DNA of 64,000 nucleotides. It comes from Gonapodya prolifera JEL478. Lineage: Eukaryota; Monoblepharomycota; Monoblepharidomycetes; Monoblepharidales; Gonapodyaceae. Shown here piece by piece: positions 46,329-58,100 of this stretch. Both the position numbers and the translations under genes were made by a program. The notes below the pieces were generated by a model. That model was not told the origin of the DNA. It saw only the letters and a program-made list of their open reading frames with translations, and searched no databases. Position 1 is the first letter of the stretch; each line of letters begins with the position of its first letter. Location of the stretch: assembly GCA_001574975.1 (NCBI GenBank), contig KQ965733.1:3012-67011 (forward strand). Direction: 5' to 3'.

Positions 46329-46911
46329 ATGTCCGTCATTGCACCCGACTTCGACTGGCCCACGCTCGCAGATGAGTCTACCGCCCTCGATCGCCTCGCA
46401 AGTACATTAGCCATCCTCTCAGATGTGACGCCCATCGTGGAGGAGATTTTCTTGCTGCGTTTGGCATTCGCTTTCGTCACTGTAAGACTGACTTCCCCGT
46501 AGACGTTCACGGCACCATACTAGGTCCCAACATCATTTCTTCACCTCTTCCGATACTCTGTAAGGGATGGCTCTGGCCGCGCTCGGTATCTACCTGTACG
46601 AGAACGTCTGGACCTACCCAAAACCCGACCCGCACGTCCTCTCGCGCCTGGCGGTGGAAAAAGCTGCCCTACTACACACTCTGGATCAGAATACGACCAT
46701 TATCAACAGATTTAGGCAGCATGTAAAGGAGTTTTGGCGAGAATGGAGAGACATCAGACCCGCCGTTGGGGGGATCACCAAAGAGTGGCAAAGGAAAGAG
46801 CGGAGAAGGAATGCTCCTGCGTACCGGTGGTTGAGGCGCGCTGTGAGGTGGAAACGTCACCGGTACGAAACATTGGCTTTGTGGCACGTAGAGAGAGTGA
46901 GGGGGGTGTGA
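46329..46911 (+). CDS. Small single-pass membrane protein 3, family unknown
   Basis: The first exon reads MSVIAPDFDWPTLADESTAL, LDRLASTLAILSDVTPIVEE and a hydrophobic end LLRLAFAFVT before a donor GTAAGACTG (about 46487). The second exon, from about 46565, reads MALAALGIYLYENVWTYPK, then a strongly basic tail (FRQHVKEFWREWRD, KEWQRKERRRNAPAYRWLRR, AVRWKRHRYE). The joint between the two parts was not resolved in frame, so the exon boundary is uncertain. The design resembles genes 1 and 2; the basic tail is longer. Confidence 0.5.
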
Positions 46912-47443
46912 TTCTAAGCTCTCGGTGATCGCTAGGGGCGTGTGGCGGATCAGAGAGCGTGAAGGGCAAGGAAGGAGGAAGGAACGGGTGTGGGATCAAG
47001 ATACCACGTATTGAAAAGTCGTGCAACCGAAAATGTTTAAATTTACATGGGGGCTCAAATGTCTTTCTATGTGTACTGCCAACAGCTTTGTTGACACCTT
47101 GCGATTCATTTGGAGGCCTTTACACGATATTATACCTGTCATGGAACTCGATGGCTTTTCTGGGTTCTAGAACATATCGTGGGGGAATCGCATGACTTGG
47201 ATTGAGGTGCGATGCTGGAAGTGCAAATTCACAACGAAAGGTCGTGCAACCTTGTTTCCACATTCACGGCATCAGTCCCCCGAGACCCCATTTATTTTTG
47301 GCATCTAGCAGAGTTTCCTTCCACATATGGAATCTTGCATGTACTTCACCAGACAGGCGGGTGGCATGGCCATGTGCCTTCATCTCGGCGGGCAACGAAT
47401 GCAAATCTTATGTAACCCAACATTGTTCCCATCGCTCCCCACC
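46912..47443. other. Intergenic stretch, no feature recognised
   Basis: Only short open frames with no domain character are found between the third small membrane-protein gene and L2HGDH. Confidence 0.5.
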
Positions 47444-48993
47444 GATGCTCTCCGTCCTCTCGCAATCGCTATCCTTGCATAGCACTGGAACCGCACACTG
47501 CATTCACAGGATCGCTCGCCGTATCGACCGTCCCCTGTGGACGATTTCGTGTCGACATGCAGCGACAACCGCCGTCCCTTGGCCCGATCGAGCACGGCCA
47601 GACTACGAAGTGGATCACCTTGTCATCGGTTCGTTTTTTTCTAGAAGAGATGGCTGCCGAATATAGATCTGGGTCTTACAGCTCCTCCGATACCTCGTGA
47701 ACTTGCACTCTACAGGCGCCGGCGTCGTCGGACTCGCGGTTGCGGAGCGCCTTACGCGCACGGTGAACACGACAACGCTGGTACTCGAGCGACACTCTCT
47801 CACGGGCAGCGAATCCTCGGCGCGCAACTCGGAAGTCATCCACGCCGGCATCTACTACCCACCCGAATCGCTCAAGACCCGGCTTTGCATTCGGGGCCGC
47901 GAGATGATGTACGATGTGTGCGCCCGCCACAACATCCCGCACCGGAAGTGCGGCAAATGGATCGTCGCCCAGGACGAAGCTGAACTGGCCGCCCTTGGTG
48001 CGATCCACGACCGGGGCACGTCTCTGGGAGTCCCGCTCCGCTTTCTGTCGCTTTCCGAGCGGGAGGAGAAGGAGCCCCTCGTGCGCGCTGCCGCGGGGGC
48101 ACTGGAGAGCCCCGAATCGGGCATCGTGGACTCTCATGCGCTGATGCAGTTCCTCATCAGTCGGATAGAGGGCGGCAACGCGGGCGAAGGTTCGATCGCT
48201 CTGGCGAGTGAGGTCGTGGCTATGGAGAAAGACGCCGCGTCTTGTGCCTACGACATTGCCGTGCGGACAGTGGAACCGGACACGCAGGGTGACCAAATCA
48301 CTGTCATCCGGTCTCCCGTGGTCGTCAATGCAGCCGGCTTGTATTCTGACCACATTGCAGGCCTGCTGCTCGGCGAGTCTCGTGCGTCTGAACTCGGCTA
48401 CAAGATTCACCCCTTCAAAGGTCACTACTACGCACTCTCCGGACGGGCACCGGCCTCGCGACTTGTATACCCCACACCTCTTGCGAATCTTCAGGGGTTG
48501 GGCGTCCACCTCACCCTGGACATGGCGGGGCGGTGCAAACTGGGCCCAGACTCGGTTCCTGTGGGCAGCAAGACGGACTACTCCATCGTGAGACCGGGCG
48601 AAGACGGCGCGGAGGAAGAGCGCAACAGGAGGAGGGCATTTTGGGAAAGTGTGAAGAAATACTTGCCGCGAGTCAGGGAAGAGGACATATACCCGGATTA
48701 CACTGGAATTCGGTAAGCACGGCCCCCGCATCTGCCCCCCAATGTCATCTTAATGAGTTCCCACCGCAGCCCCAAACTTTCCGCGCCCGGGGCGCCCTTC
48801 CGCGACTTTGTCATCTCGCACGAAACCAACCTTGGATTCTCTGGGTTCGTGAACTTGGTCGGTGAGTTGCGCAGGCTCCGGTGTGAACTCTGGTTCCTCG
48901 TCCCACACTCTCAAAAACTAAGGTATCGAAAGTCCCGGTTTAACCAGCTCAATGGCAATCGCTGATACGGTGGGCGATATTCTCGGCATGTGA
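47444..48993 (+). CDS. L2HGDH: L-2-hydroxyglutarate dehydrogenase, mitochondrial
   Basis: The FAD-dependent enzyme oxidises L-2-hydroxyglutarate, a toxic side product, to 2-oxoglutarate. Exon 1 starts MLSVLSQSLSLHSTGTAHC with a basic mitochondrial leader (HRIARRIDRPLW) and ends DYEVDHLVIG. After a short intron, GAGVVGLAVAERL completes the dinucleotide-binding fold, followed by LVLERHSLTGSESSARNSEV, HAGIYYPPESLKTRLCIRG, GIVDSHALMQFLISRI, VVNAAGLYSDHIAGLL, GYKIHPFKGHYYALSG and LGVHLTLDMAGRCKLGPD. Two 3' introns (about 48715-48768 and 48862-48922) join DYTGIR to PKLSAPGAPFRDF and NLVG to IESPGLTSSMAIADTVGDIL. All hallmarks of the family are present and the gene looks whole. Confidence 0.93.
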
Positions 48994-49388
48994 TGGAGGG
49001 ATGGAATTTTTTTTCGTTTAACTTCTACAGGAACGTTGATTTGTAAATTGAATTGAATTGGAGAATGTTTATTGCGTCCTCTCGTCGAGTCCAATCGGAT
49101 TGGTCACTTCGCTCCCTCTCCGCCGCCTTTGCCCTCATGGGCGTTTTGCCACTCGGCGGCCTTGGCACGGAAAACGGAACGGTACAGAGAACAATTTGGC
49201 GTCAGTCGAAAGCAGTGAAAAGGAACGAGAAGAAAAGACGAACAATCCCCTTTCCCAGAATAACGACCGTGGCGTTTTTGACCTTCGCCTCTGCTAATAA
49301 ATCGGCACGCAGTCCTCGCTCTCCATGGGATTTGACCGCGCCGATTTTTGGTTGACCCGCTCGATTAACCCACCTCGCGGTCTTGCTC
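48994..49388. other. Intergenic stretch between convergent genes
   Basis: No gene is supported. It holds the 3' untranslated regions of L2HGDH and of the minus-strand CxxC gene. Confidence 0.5.
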
Positions 49389-50185
49389 ATAGCACTCGCG
49401 GCAGGTTGGTTGAGCAAGACGCTGCTGCTCGTAGGGGAACTATAGTAATAAATGCGTTGGTGATCAGTTGGAGTGACGACCGTGGATCTTCAAAAGTTCC
49501 CTCATGACATTTCGTCATGATTATTCCATTGACCCGTTTCAATTTCCTTACGAGCACAACAACCTTGCGAACGACGACGTGTGGTGTATCCTTTCACCCT
49601 CTTCCTCTTCGGCAACTCACCAAGTCGTTCTTGAGTCTCATACTGCACATCAAGCACGTCTTCCACCCCACGGAACTCCTCTCGGCGGGCGTGCGGTCTC
49701 TGATCTTGCAGTCGTTGCACATGACGTTGGCGGCCACCCTCTCTCGCTCCCTTTTGTTCTTGGTCAGCGCCATGCCGTTGATGACGTCCTTCCTGTAGTT
49801 GCGGATGGTGAAGGACTGGTCGCGGGCGCAGCGAGAACATTTCAGGTTGTCGATGCCAACGCGTAGCGGGTAGTAGAATGGCGGAGGCTGGTGAAAGGGG
49901 GTAGTGATGACGTGGTCAGTGAGAGAGAGCGACCGAGAGCGTCGTCACAGCCGGCGAACGGTTCCAGCGTAGTGATGGTGGTGTCTGAAGGTGTTTGATG
50001 GGCCTTTTTTTTCATCCCCCGTGACCGACCAATCCTGTAGTCCTGTGATGCCACGCAAAAAATGAGAATGGGTGATTCTCTCTTACCTTGCGGAGATCCA
50101 CCGTAATTTCGAAAGGCGCTTTCTGTTGTCCAGTGGGAGCTTCAAAGCGTGGGTTTGGCTCGGGTGAGCGCGCGGTTGCAGCCAT
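49389..50185 (-). CDS. Small protein with three CxxC pairs, probable zinc-binding, family unknown
   Basis: Exon 1 (50185-50087) reads MAATARSPEPNPRFEAPTGQ and ends ITVDLRK. After a 199-bp intron, exon 2 (49887-49621) reads PPPFYYPLRVGIDNLKCSRC, FTIRNYRKDVINGMALTKNK, ANVMCNDCKIRD and GWKTCLMCSMRLKNDL. Three CxxC pairs (KCSRC, MCNDC, TCLMC) about 45 and 20 residues apart suggest a zinc-ribbon-like fold, and the middle is basic. A third exon from 49563 remains open (VVVLVRKLKRVNGIIMTK) to a stop near 49389, but its coding status is less certain. I do not recognise the family. Confidence 0.55.
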
Positions 50186-50419
50186 GGTTTCGACTTTTGC
50201 GGGTTTCGGAAGGCAGGTCGGTGGTTGTTTTCATTCACAAACTTCTACATTTTGCTCTTTTTTTACACAGGTTCGTCGCTCTTCTGTAAAAAGTGCAAAA
50301 ATCCTGTCATCGCTTTCTGAACTCCTAAACCACATTTTTGCTGACGTCCAACAATGGCCCAAGACATCTTGCGTCCTTCGATACGAAGATTAGGATTTTC
50401 TGCATCAGGGCCCCAACGA

Positions 50420-50797
50420 CCAATCCAGCGCGCGGTTCAACAACGGGACCGATTACGCTCTTGGCAGGTTTGGACCAAAGCGCCAAGCTAGCGACTTAGG
50501 ACTTTGAATCCACCAACTGGCGCAATTCTCGCATTTCGTGCACGATAGAGACAGAAACTGAAGAAAAAAACGAATCGGAGAGAGCTTGTTCGATTTCGTA
50601 AACACCAGATGGTTTTGAAGGTAGCGGTTAAATTCGTTTAGAAGAATTTGGTTCCGCGGCGTGCCAAGACCCCTGTCAGCTTGACACCATTTTAGCGCTG
50701 GGTTTAAAAGACCCGCTGCCTCGCTTCCCCCACCTCTTCTCCGCCCTCCCCCTTCTCATACCCTCTACGCACCCAGTCCGATCCTCTATCACCAGCC
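50420..50797 (+). promoter_or_regulatory. Promoter region of H+-ATPase copy A (CCAAT, TTTAAA, CT-rich block)
   Basis: A CCAAT box lies at 50420-50424. A TATA-like TTTAAAA is at 50703-50709, about 90 bp before the ATG, followed by a long pyrimidine-rich block (about 50725-50790). CT-blocks next to the start are typical of highly expressed fungal genes. Confidence 0.55.
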
Positions 50798-53700
50798 ATG
50801 TCTGAAGCGAAGGACAAACCAACTGGAGACGCTCCTGTCCATGTTGAAGGTTGGATCCACTCGTGCGACTTTTTTTTTGGACACCGAAGCGGAACTCATG
50901 CGCTGCGGATCTTTTCTAGTGTCTGATGAAATCAGTCCAGAGCTCGAAGCGTTACTCCAGACGAACCCACTCCAGGGTCTGACGAGTGATGAGGCCGCGA
51001 AAAGACTGACTGACTTTGGCCTCAACGGTGAGTTTTTCAGAGGAAAGGGGGTGGAACGGGTGGATGATGGGATGACAATGTGTTCTATCGAACATGTGAC
51101 TGACATCATGCGCATTGTTGAATTTCGTTAGAAATCCCCGAGAAGAAAACCAACCCCTTCTTGAAGTTCGGAATGTACTTCTGGGGGTGTGTTTGTCTCG
51201 TCGCAGGTCCCTCGTTGCATTATTCTACAACTAAATCTCTTTCACTCATGTAGACCCCTTCCCTGGCTCATTGAGCTCGCTTGTGTTGTGTCTGGGGTTG
51301 TCGGAGATTGGACGGACTTTGGCATTATCCTTGCGCTCTTGTTCGTGAACGCTGTCATTGGATACTACGAAGAAGCGAAAGCTGAAAACGGTTGGTTCAT
51401 CAATCTGAAACTTCGCGGGCATAACATTTGCTGACTGCAATTACCAACCTAGCCTTGGATGCTCTAAAGAACACCCTTGCACTCAAGTCTCGCGTTTGGC
51501 GTGATGGCCGTCTCGGCGAAATTGAAAGCAACCACCTCGTGCCTGGAGATATCGGTGAGAATATTCGTTTTCACCCACTTTGTTTCACCATACCCTGACA
51601 TGTAATTTTTTTGACTCTTTCAGTTGCCCTCCGTCTTGGTGACATTGTTCCCGCTGACGTTCGGCTTTTGGGACTGTCTACCACCGGAGAACCCACTACA
51701 TCTCCTCTTCACATCGACCAGTCTGCCCTCACCGGAGAGTCTCTTCCGGTCACCAAGGACAAGGGTGCGATCGCCTACTCGTCCAGTACCGTCAAACAGG
51801 GTCAGATGCTTGGTGTTGTCGTCAAAACTGGCATCAACACTTTCATTGGTCGCGCTGCCAAGTGAGTGTTTCGGTTTGGTGTCTGCTCGCACCCCAAGAT
51901 GTATTCACCGTTGCGCTGCGTCTGAACTTAGCTTGATTTCCATCACGAACGAGCAAGGACACTTCCAAAAGATCGTCAACGCCATCGGAAACTTCTTGAT
52001 TTTGATCACCCTCGTCATGGTTGCCATTATCCTGGCCGTTCGCATGGCTAAGGACAAGCTCGGCTTCCTTACCGCTCTTCAGGAAGTCGTCGTGCTCACG
52101 ATTGCTGCCATTCCAAGTACGTCTTGAAAATTTGATCTCCGGTGGACGCATCTTCTAAAGTCCTTTCCTTGATTGCAGTTGGTCTCCCCACTGTCATGTC
52201 TGTTACCATGGCTGTTGGTGCAAGTCAACTCTCCAAGAAGAACGTCATCGTCAAGCGTCTTCCTGCCATCGAAGAATTCGCCTCGGTGTCCGTGCTGTGC
52301 TCCGACAAAACCGGTACTCTCACCCTGAACCAGCTCCAATTCGACGTGCCATGGCTCCCAGTCCGGTCTGCAGTTGCCTCCACGTGGCTCGGCGTTCCTG
52401 AGGGCAACAAGTTCACCAACGAGGACCTTCTGCTTTCATCTTACCTTGCCTCCGAGGCCGGAACTCACGACGCTATTGAGAAAGCTGTGCGAACTGCCGC
52501 GGAACAGCAAGTTGGTGTACTCAAGACAAAGGATGAACACGACCACGGAGTTCCTGGCTACCACATCACCAACTTTGTGCCCTTCAACCCGTACGTATTC
52601 ACATAGTGTCTCGGCTTCTCAAACTATTCTAACCCGCTTTACTTCTACAGGACAAGCAAATACACCGAAGCTACTGTTAAGGAACACGCCAGCGGCAAAA
52701 CCTTCCGTGTCATCAAGGGCGCTCCCCACGTCATCATCCACCTCTGCGGTGGCAACGAGGAAGCCGACAAGGCCGTCATTGACTTCGCTGGCCGTGGTCT
52801 CCGTGCTCTTGGTGTTGGACGTACCTTCGACGACTCAGCTGAAAAGTTTGAACTCATCGGATTGATCTCCCTTCTGGACCCCCCGCGCCCGGACTCTGGC
52901 CACACCATCCGCGAATGCGACGCCCTGGGTGTCAACGTCAAGATGATTACCGGTGACCAGCAGATTATCGCAAAGGAAGTGGCTATGCGTCTCGGAATGC
53001 AGAGNNNNNNNNNNNNNNNNNNNNNNNNNNNNNNNNNNNNNNNNNNNNNNNNNNNNNNNNNNNNNNNNNNNNNNNNNNNNNNNNNNNNNNNNNNNNNNNN
53101 NNNNNNNNNNNNNNNNNNNNNNNNNNNNNNNNNNNNNNNNNNNNNNNNNNNNNNNNNNNNNNNNNNNNNNNNNNNNNNNAAGAATAACTCAACTGATTAT
53201 CTCATCACCTCCTCAGCCAACGTTGGTATTGCTGTCGAAGGCTGCACTGACGCTGCTCGCTCTGCTGCCGACATTGTGCTCCTCAGCTCCGGTCTTTCCA
53301 CCATCGTCGACGGTATCAAGACTTCCCGCGCCATCTTCCAGCGCATGCGGTCTTACGCCGTGTACCGTATCGCATCCACGATCCACTTCTTGGTCTTCTT
53401 CTTCATTACCCTGCTGGCCTTCAAGTTCTCTTTGCCCGACAAGCTCATTATCGTGAGTCTTAGATTGATGAGGAGATTTGGACAAACATTAATTTTGTTT
53501 TCCGTCATCAGTTGATCGCTGTCATGAACGACGCTGCCACCCTTGTGATTGCCATTGACAACACCAAGATCTCGCAGAAGCCCGACAAATGGAGAAGTGA
53601 GTTCCAGTCGACTATATAGTTTATTGACGATTCGTTGGAATACTGATGGCACAAATCACCATCCCCAGTCGGTCAACTTCTCACTCTTTCTTTCGTTCTC

Positions 53701-54443
53701 GCCATCTGCATCACCGGTCTTTCCTTCGCCCACTACTTCATCGCCCGCGACGTGTTCAACCTGCCCGTGGAGCAGATCCAGACCATCATGTACCTCCAGA
53801 TCTCGTCGTGCCCGCACTTCATGATCTTCTCGACCCGTCTGCCCAGTTGGTTCTGGGAGAACAGGCCCAGCTGGCTCTTCATCTTGGCTGTCGGTGGTAC
53901 TCAGGTCTTTGCGCTCTTCATGTCCATCTTTGGTATCAACGGACTGTGTGTCGCTGTTGGACCGGCGTGGGGATTGACTGTCATTTGGTGAGATTGGCCT
54001 CTGAGCATTCTTTCATTGATGATGAATTATTAACACCGACACTTCACCCCGCAAACAGCATTTCTCTCCTCTCGCTCTTCCCACTCGACTTTGTGAAGGT
54101 GATGATCATCCGCTACTGGTCGTTTGAAGTGACTGCGACATTGGCACCCACTCCCGGTCGCCGCGCTAAGCTGGCCAAGCGCAAGGAGACCAACGCTCGT
54201 CTCGCCCGCGTCAAGCTGACGATGAGCAAGTTCCGTCGCGCCGTGTACGAGATGGTGTTCCTGACGTCATTGTGGGGCTCGTGGGAGCGGATGGTGGCGC
54301 TGATGTCGGGCGGGCGACTTTTGGAGCACGGAGCTGGGTTCAACACCAACGGCGGGTCGTCGGCGGGCGTGTCGGAGGCGAAATTGCTGCCGGCGGATAT
54401 GAAGGAGAAGGAGGTGGAAATCGAGGAGATTGTACAGCACTAA
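50798..54443 (+). CDS. Plasma-membrane H+-ATPase, P-type class P3A, tandem copy A
   Basis: The enzyme pumps protons out of the cell with ATP. Exons encode [75 protein letters not shown], the actuator motif [12 protein letters not shown], the membrane segment [19 protein letters not shown], the phosphorylation motif [12 protein letters not shown], the N-domain [35 protein letters not shown] and [20 protein letters not shown]. The hinge GDGVND is lost in a gap (53005-53179). Then [17 protein letters not shown] and the C-terminal helices follow; the tail ends VEIEEIVQH. The EEAKAENALDALK context resembles plant/protist-type P3A pumps more than the Dikarya Pma1 motif I recall, which is an inference. 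Relative to copy B it has an extra intron after VHVE (about 50850-50918) but lacks two others. Confidence 0.92.
53005..53179. other. Assembly gap (175 N) inside H+-ATPase copy A
   Basis: The gap starts right after CGGAATGCAGAG and ends at AAGAATAACTCAACTG. Both flanks are identical to copy B, where the same interval (57573-57859) is 287 nt, so the gap size is wrong and the missing part was probably collapsed into copy B. Confidence 0.9.
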
Positions 54444-55187
54444 AATGGGAGAAGCGGTGGTGGATGGGATGGTACGATGATTTGCAACTTTGCATTAGAT
54501 TTTTGAAATGGATTGGGAATTAGAATAACAATGATGTCTACTCCTGCTGCTCGTCCCGGGAGAGAGACTGATGTCCCCCTGACATGGCAGAGCAGCCCTT
54601 TGTAATCCTCCTCTTATCGCGAGATTGGTGGCAGGGAGGATAAATTCAATAACCCTTATCACCTTTGCATCGCCAATTACGAGCACCGATACATCGAGAT
54701 ATGAATTCTCAGCGGAAAAAGGGAGATGAATTCATGTTAGTTTCAATAACGAGGAAAAAAAAAGAGAAAGATGCGGGCAGGGTCGTCAGGGCAGACGGGG
54801 AGATCGGAGCATTTTCTCCGTCTCTGTTGCCGCGAACATTGCGCCAGTGAGTGGTGTTGACAGTCGGTGCGTCGGCCAGCACAGACGTCCAAAACAAATC
54901 GGAGAATAGGGTGTTGCCGCAAACGGAACTCGATTGAGGAAGGGCGGCAAAATTATCCTTTGGCGTCGTGATGTGGGGTCCTCAAAAAAAAGGGCCGGAA
55001 CCAAAGCATAAATCCGGGCATATAAACCCGTCTCGCCTGGCACGTTCGAACTTGTCTCCCCTGGCCAGTTCCCGACCATCTCGCCTGTGAGTGGCCCCTG
55101 CTCACTCGGATTCTGCGCACAAGTCTCAATCAAGTCACCCTGCTGCTCCCTGGCCCGCTTCCCCTCAAGGCTCCGGTAATCGCCACA
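54444..55187 (+). promoter_or_regulatory. Spacer and promoter of H+-ATPase copy B
   Basis: About 740 bp separate the two pump genes. A canonical TATA box (CATATAAA, 55019-55026) stands about 165 bp before the ATG of copy B and is followed by a CT-rich stretch (about 55090-55170). No gene is supported in the rest. Confidence 0.6.
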
Positions 55188-58100
55188 ATGTCCGACGACA
55201 AAAAGGCCGCCGACGACGCGGTCCACGTCGAGGTGTCGGATGAGATCTCCCCCGAGCTCGAGGCTCTGCTGCAGACCAACCCGCTGGAGGGGCTGACTTC
55301 CGCGGAGGCTGCTACTCGTCTGGGAAACTTCGGGACGAACGGTGGGTCCTCTGCCCGATCGGCCTTTTTTTGTCGGGATGGCAGCTGACTGATGACTTGT
55401 GCTGCCCCTGTGCATCGACAATGGTGTGCGAATGGTCTTGCCTCGCTGGCGGCTGCTGGCCCCTCAATGTCCTCCCTCACGCCCTTCCCGTTCTCACCCG
55501 ATGAATTTTTCTTCATATTACGTACCGACCCTTCCATCCATCAGAAATTCCGGAGAAGAAGAAAAGCCCACTGCTCAAGTTTGGTGCCTACTTCTGGGGG
55601 TGAGTTGCTGGTCGGAGCTTTTCTTGTCCGCAAGCCACCAATCCTGCCGTCCACCTCAACCACCACTACCATCCCACGATGGACCAATTTCCCCAACTCC
55701 CACACCATCAATCGCCACTCCTTATCCGAATCTCCCCAATCGCCGATAATTCAGTCCCCTTCCCTGGTATGTGACATGCCATGACTCAACCCCTCCGAAC
55801 CCACCCTGACCATTACGTACCATCTCCCACCAGGCTCATTGAGGCTGCCTGTATCGTGTCTGCTGTCGTCAAGGACTGGCTCGACTTTGGTATCATTCTC
55901 GCTCTCTTATTCGTCAATGCCATCATTGGGTATGTCATCCCCTATCTCCCTATGCATGGCATAAGCTCTACAAGCTTACCAATCCACATCATTGCTACTC
56001 AGTTACTTTGAAGAAGCCAAGGCAGAAAATGGTACGTAGAATTACTTTGGTTGTTGCTACAACTACAGGCTCATTCCGTCTCCCACAGCTCTGGACGCAC
56101 TCAAGAACACTCTTGCTCTGAAATCCCGTGTCTGGCGTGACGGAAAACTGGGCGAAATCGACTCTACCGAACTCGTTCCCGGTGACATTGTCGCTCTCCG
56201 TCTCGGAGACATTGTGCCCGCCGACGTCCGTCTTCTCGGTCTTGCCACCACCGGTGAACCCTCGACTGCCCCGCTCCAAATCGACCAGTCTGCCCTCACT
56301 GGAGAGTCCCTCCCGGTGCAGAAGGACAAGGGCGCCATTGCCTACTCGTCCAGTACCGTCAAGCAGGGTCAGATGCTCGGTGTTGTCGTCAAGACCGGTA
56401 TCAACACTTTCATTGGTCGTGCTGCCAAGTGAGTTTGTTTGAAGGGAGTGGTGCTTATGAAAAGGTGTCCTAACCTGCCGCCTTTCGCAACGCAGCCTGA
56501 TTTCCATCACCAACGAGCAAGGACACTTCCAGAAGATCGTCAACGCCATCGGAAACTTCCTCATTTTGATCACCATCGTCATGGTCGGCATCATCTTGGC
56601 TGTCCGTCTCGCCGTTGACCACCTTGAGTTCCTCGAGGCTCTTCGTGAAGTAGTCATTCTTACCATCGCTGCCATCCCCAGTAAGTCTGCATCATCCTTA
56701 TTCTGCCTCACGACTCGTTCCTTGACCAATGTCCCCTTTTGCAGTCGGTCTCCCCACCGTCATGTCTGTAACCATGGCCGTCGGCGCCAAGGAACTCTCC
56801 AAGAAGAACGTCATTGTCAAGCGCCTTCCCGCCATCGAAGAATTCGCCTCGGTGTCCGTGCTGTGCTCCGACAAAACCGGTACTCTCACCCTGAATCAGC
56901 TCCAATTCGACGTGCCATGGCTCCCAGTCCGGTCCGCAGTTGCCTCCGCGTGGCTCGGCGTTGCTCCCGACTCCAAGTTTACCAACGAGGATCTTCTCCT
57001 TTCGTCTTACCTCGCCTCTGAGGCCGGTACCCACGACGCTATCGAGAAGGCTGTCCGCACTGCCGCTGAGGAACAGGTCGAGGTTCTGAAGACTAAGGGA
57101 TCGCACGACCACGGTGTTCCAGGCTACAACGTTACTGCTTTCATTCCATTCAACCCGTAAGTGTTCCTCGCCATCCTATTCATCTCGCAATACCAAACTA
57201 ACATTCGCTCGCCAACAGTACCAGCAAATACACTGAATCTACTGTTCGCGAGGTCTCTTCCGGCAAGATTTTCCGTGTCATCAAGGGCGCTCCCCACGTC
57301 ATCATCCACCTCTGCGGTGGCAACGAGGCTGCTGACAAGGCCGTCATTGACTTTGCCGGTCGCGGTCTCCGCGCTCTTGGTGTTGGACGTACCTTCGATG
57401 ACTCTGCTGAAAAGTTCGAACTCGTTGGATTGATCTCCCTCTTGGACCCCCCGCGCCCGGACTCTGGCCAAACCATTCGCGAATGCGACGCCCTGGGTGT
57501 CAACGTCAAGATGATTACCGGTGACCAGCAGATTATCGCAAAGGAAGTGGCTATGCGTCTCGGAATGCAGAGGACTATTTTGGATGGTGGGTTGTAGGTT
57601 TTTCTTACTGCTCTTCCGTTCATGTTCTCAATTTCTGCCTTGCAATTTAGCGCACAAGCTTATCGACCCCCACAGGACCGAGGAGGAAATTGCCGACCGT
57701 GTTGAGAAGGCCGATGGATTCGCTCAGGTTATTCCCGAACACAANTACGCTGTTGTCGAATACCTCCAAAAGCGCGGTAAACTTGTTGGCATGACTGGTG
57801 ACGGTGTGAACGATGCTCCTGCTCTCAAGAAGGGTGAGTGGTGTTGACCCTGGAAAGTCAAGAATAACTCAACTGATTATCTCATCACCTCCTCAGCCAA
57901 CGTTGGTATTGCTGTCGAAGGCTGCACTGACGCTGCTCGCTCTGCTGCCGACATCGTACTTCTCAACTCTGGTCTTTCCACCATCGTCGACGGTATCAAG
58001 ACTTCCCGCGCCATCTTCCAGCGCATGCGGTCTTACGCCATCTACCGTATTGCCTCGACTATCCACTTCTTGATCTTCTTCTTCATCACTCTGCTGGCCT

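Noticed and set aside
47676-48731. A 351-codon minus-strand open frame
   Set aside because: It is the mirror of the L2HGDH coding exon, which has clear family motifs on the plus strand.
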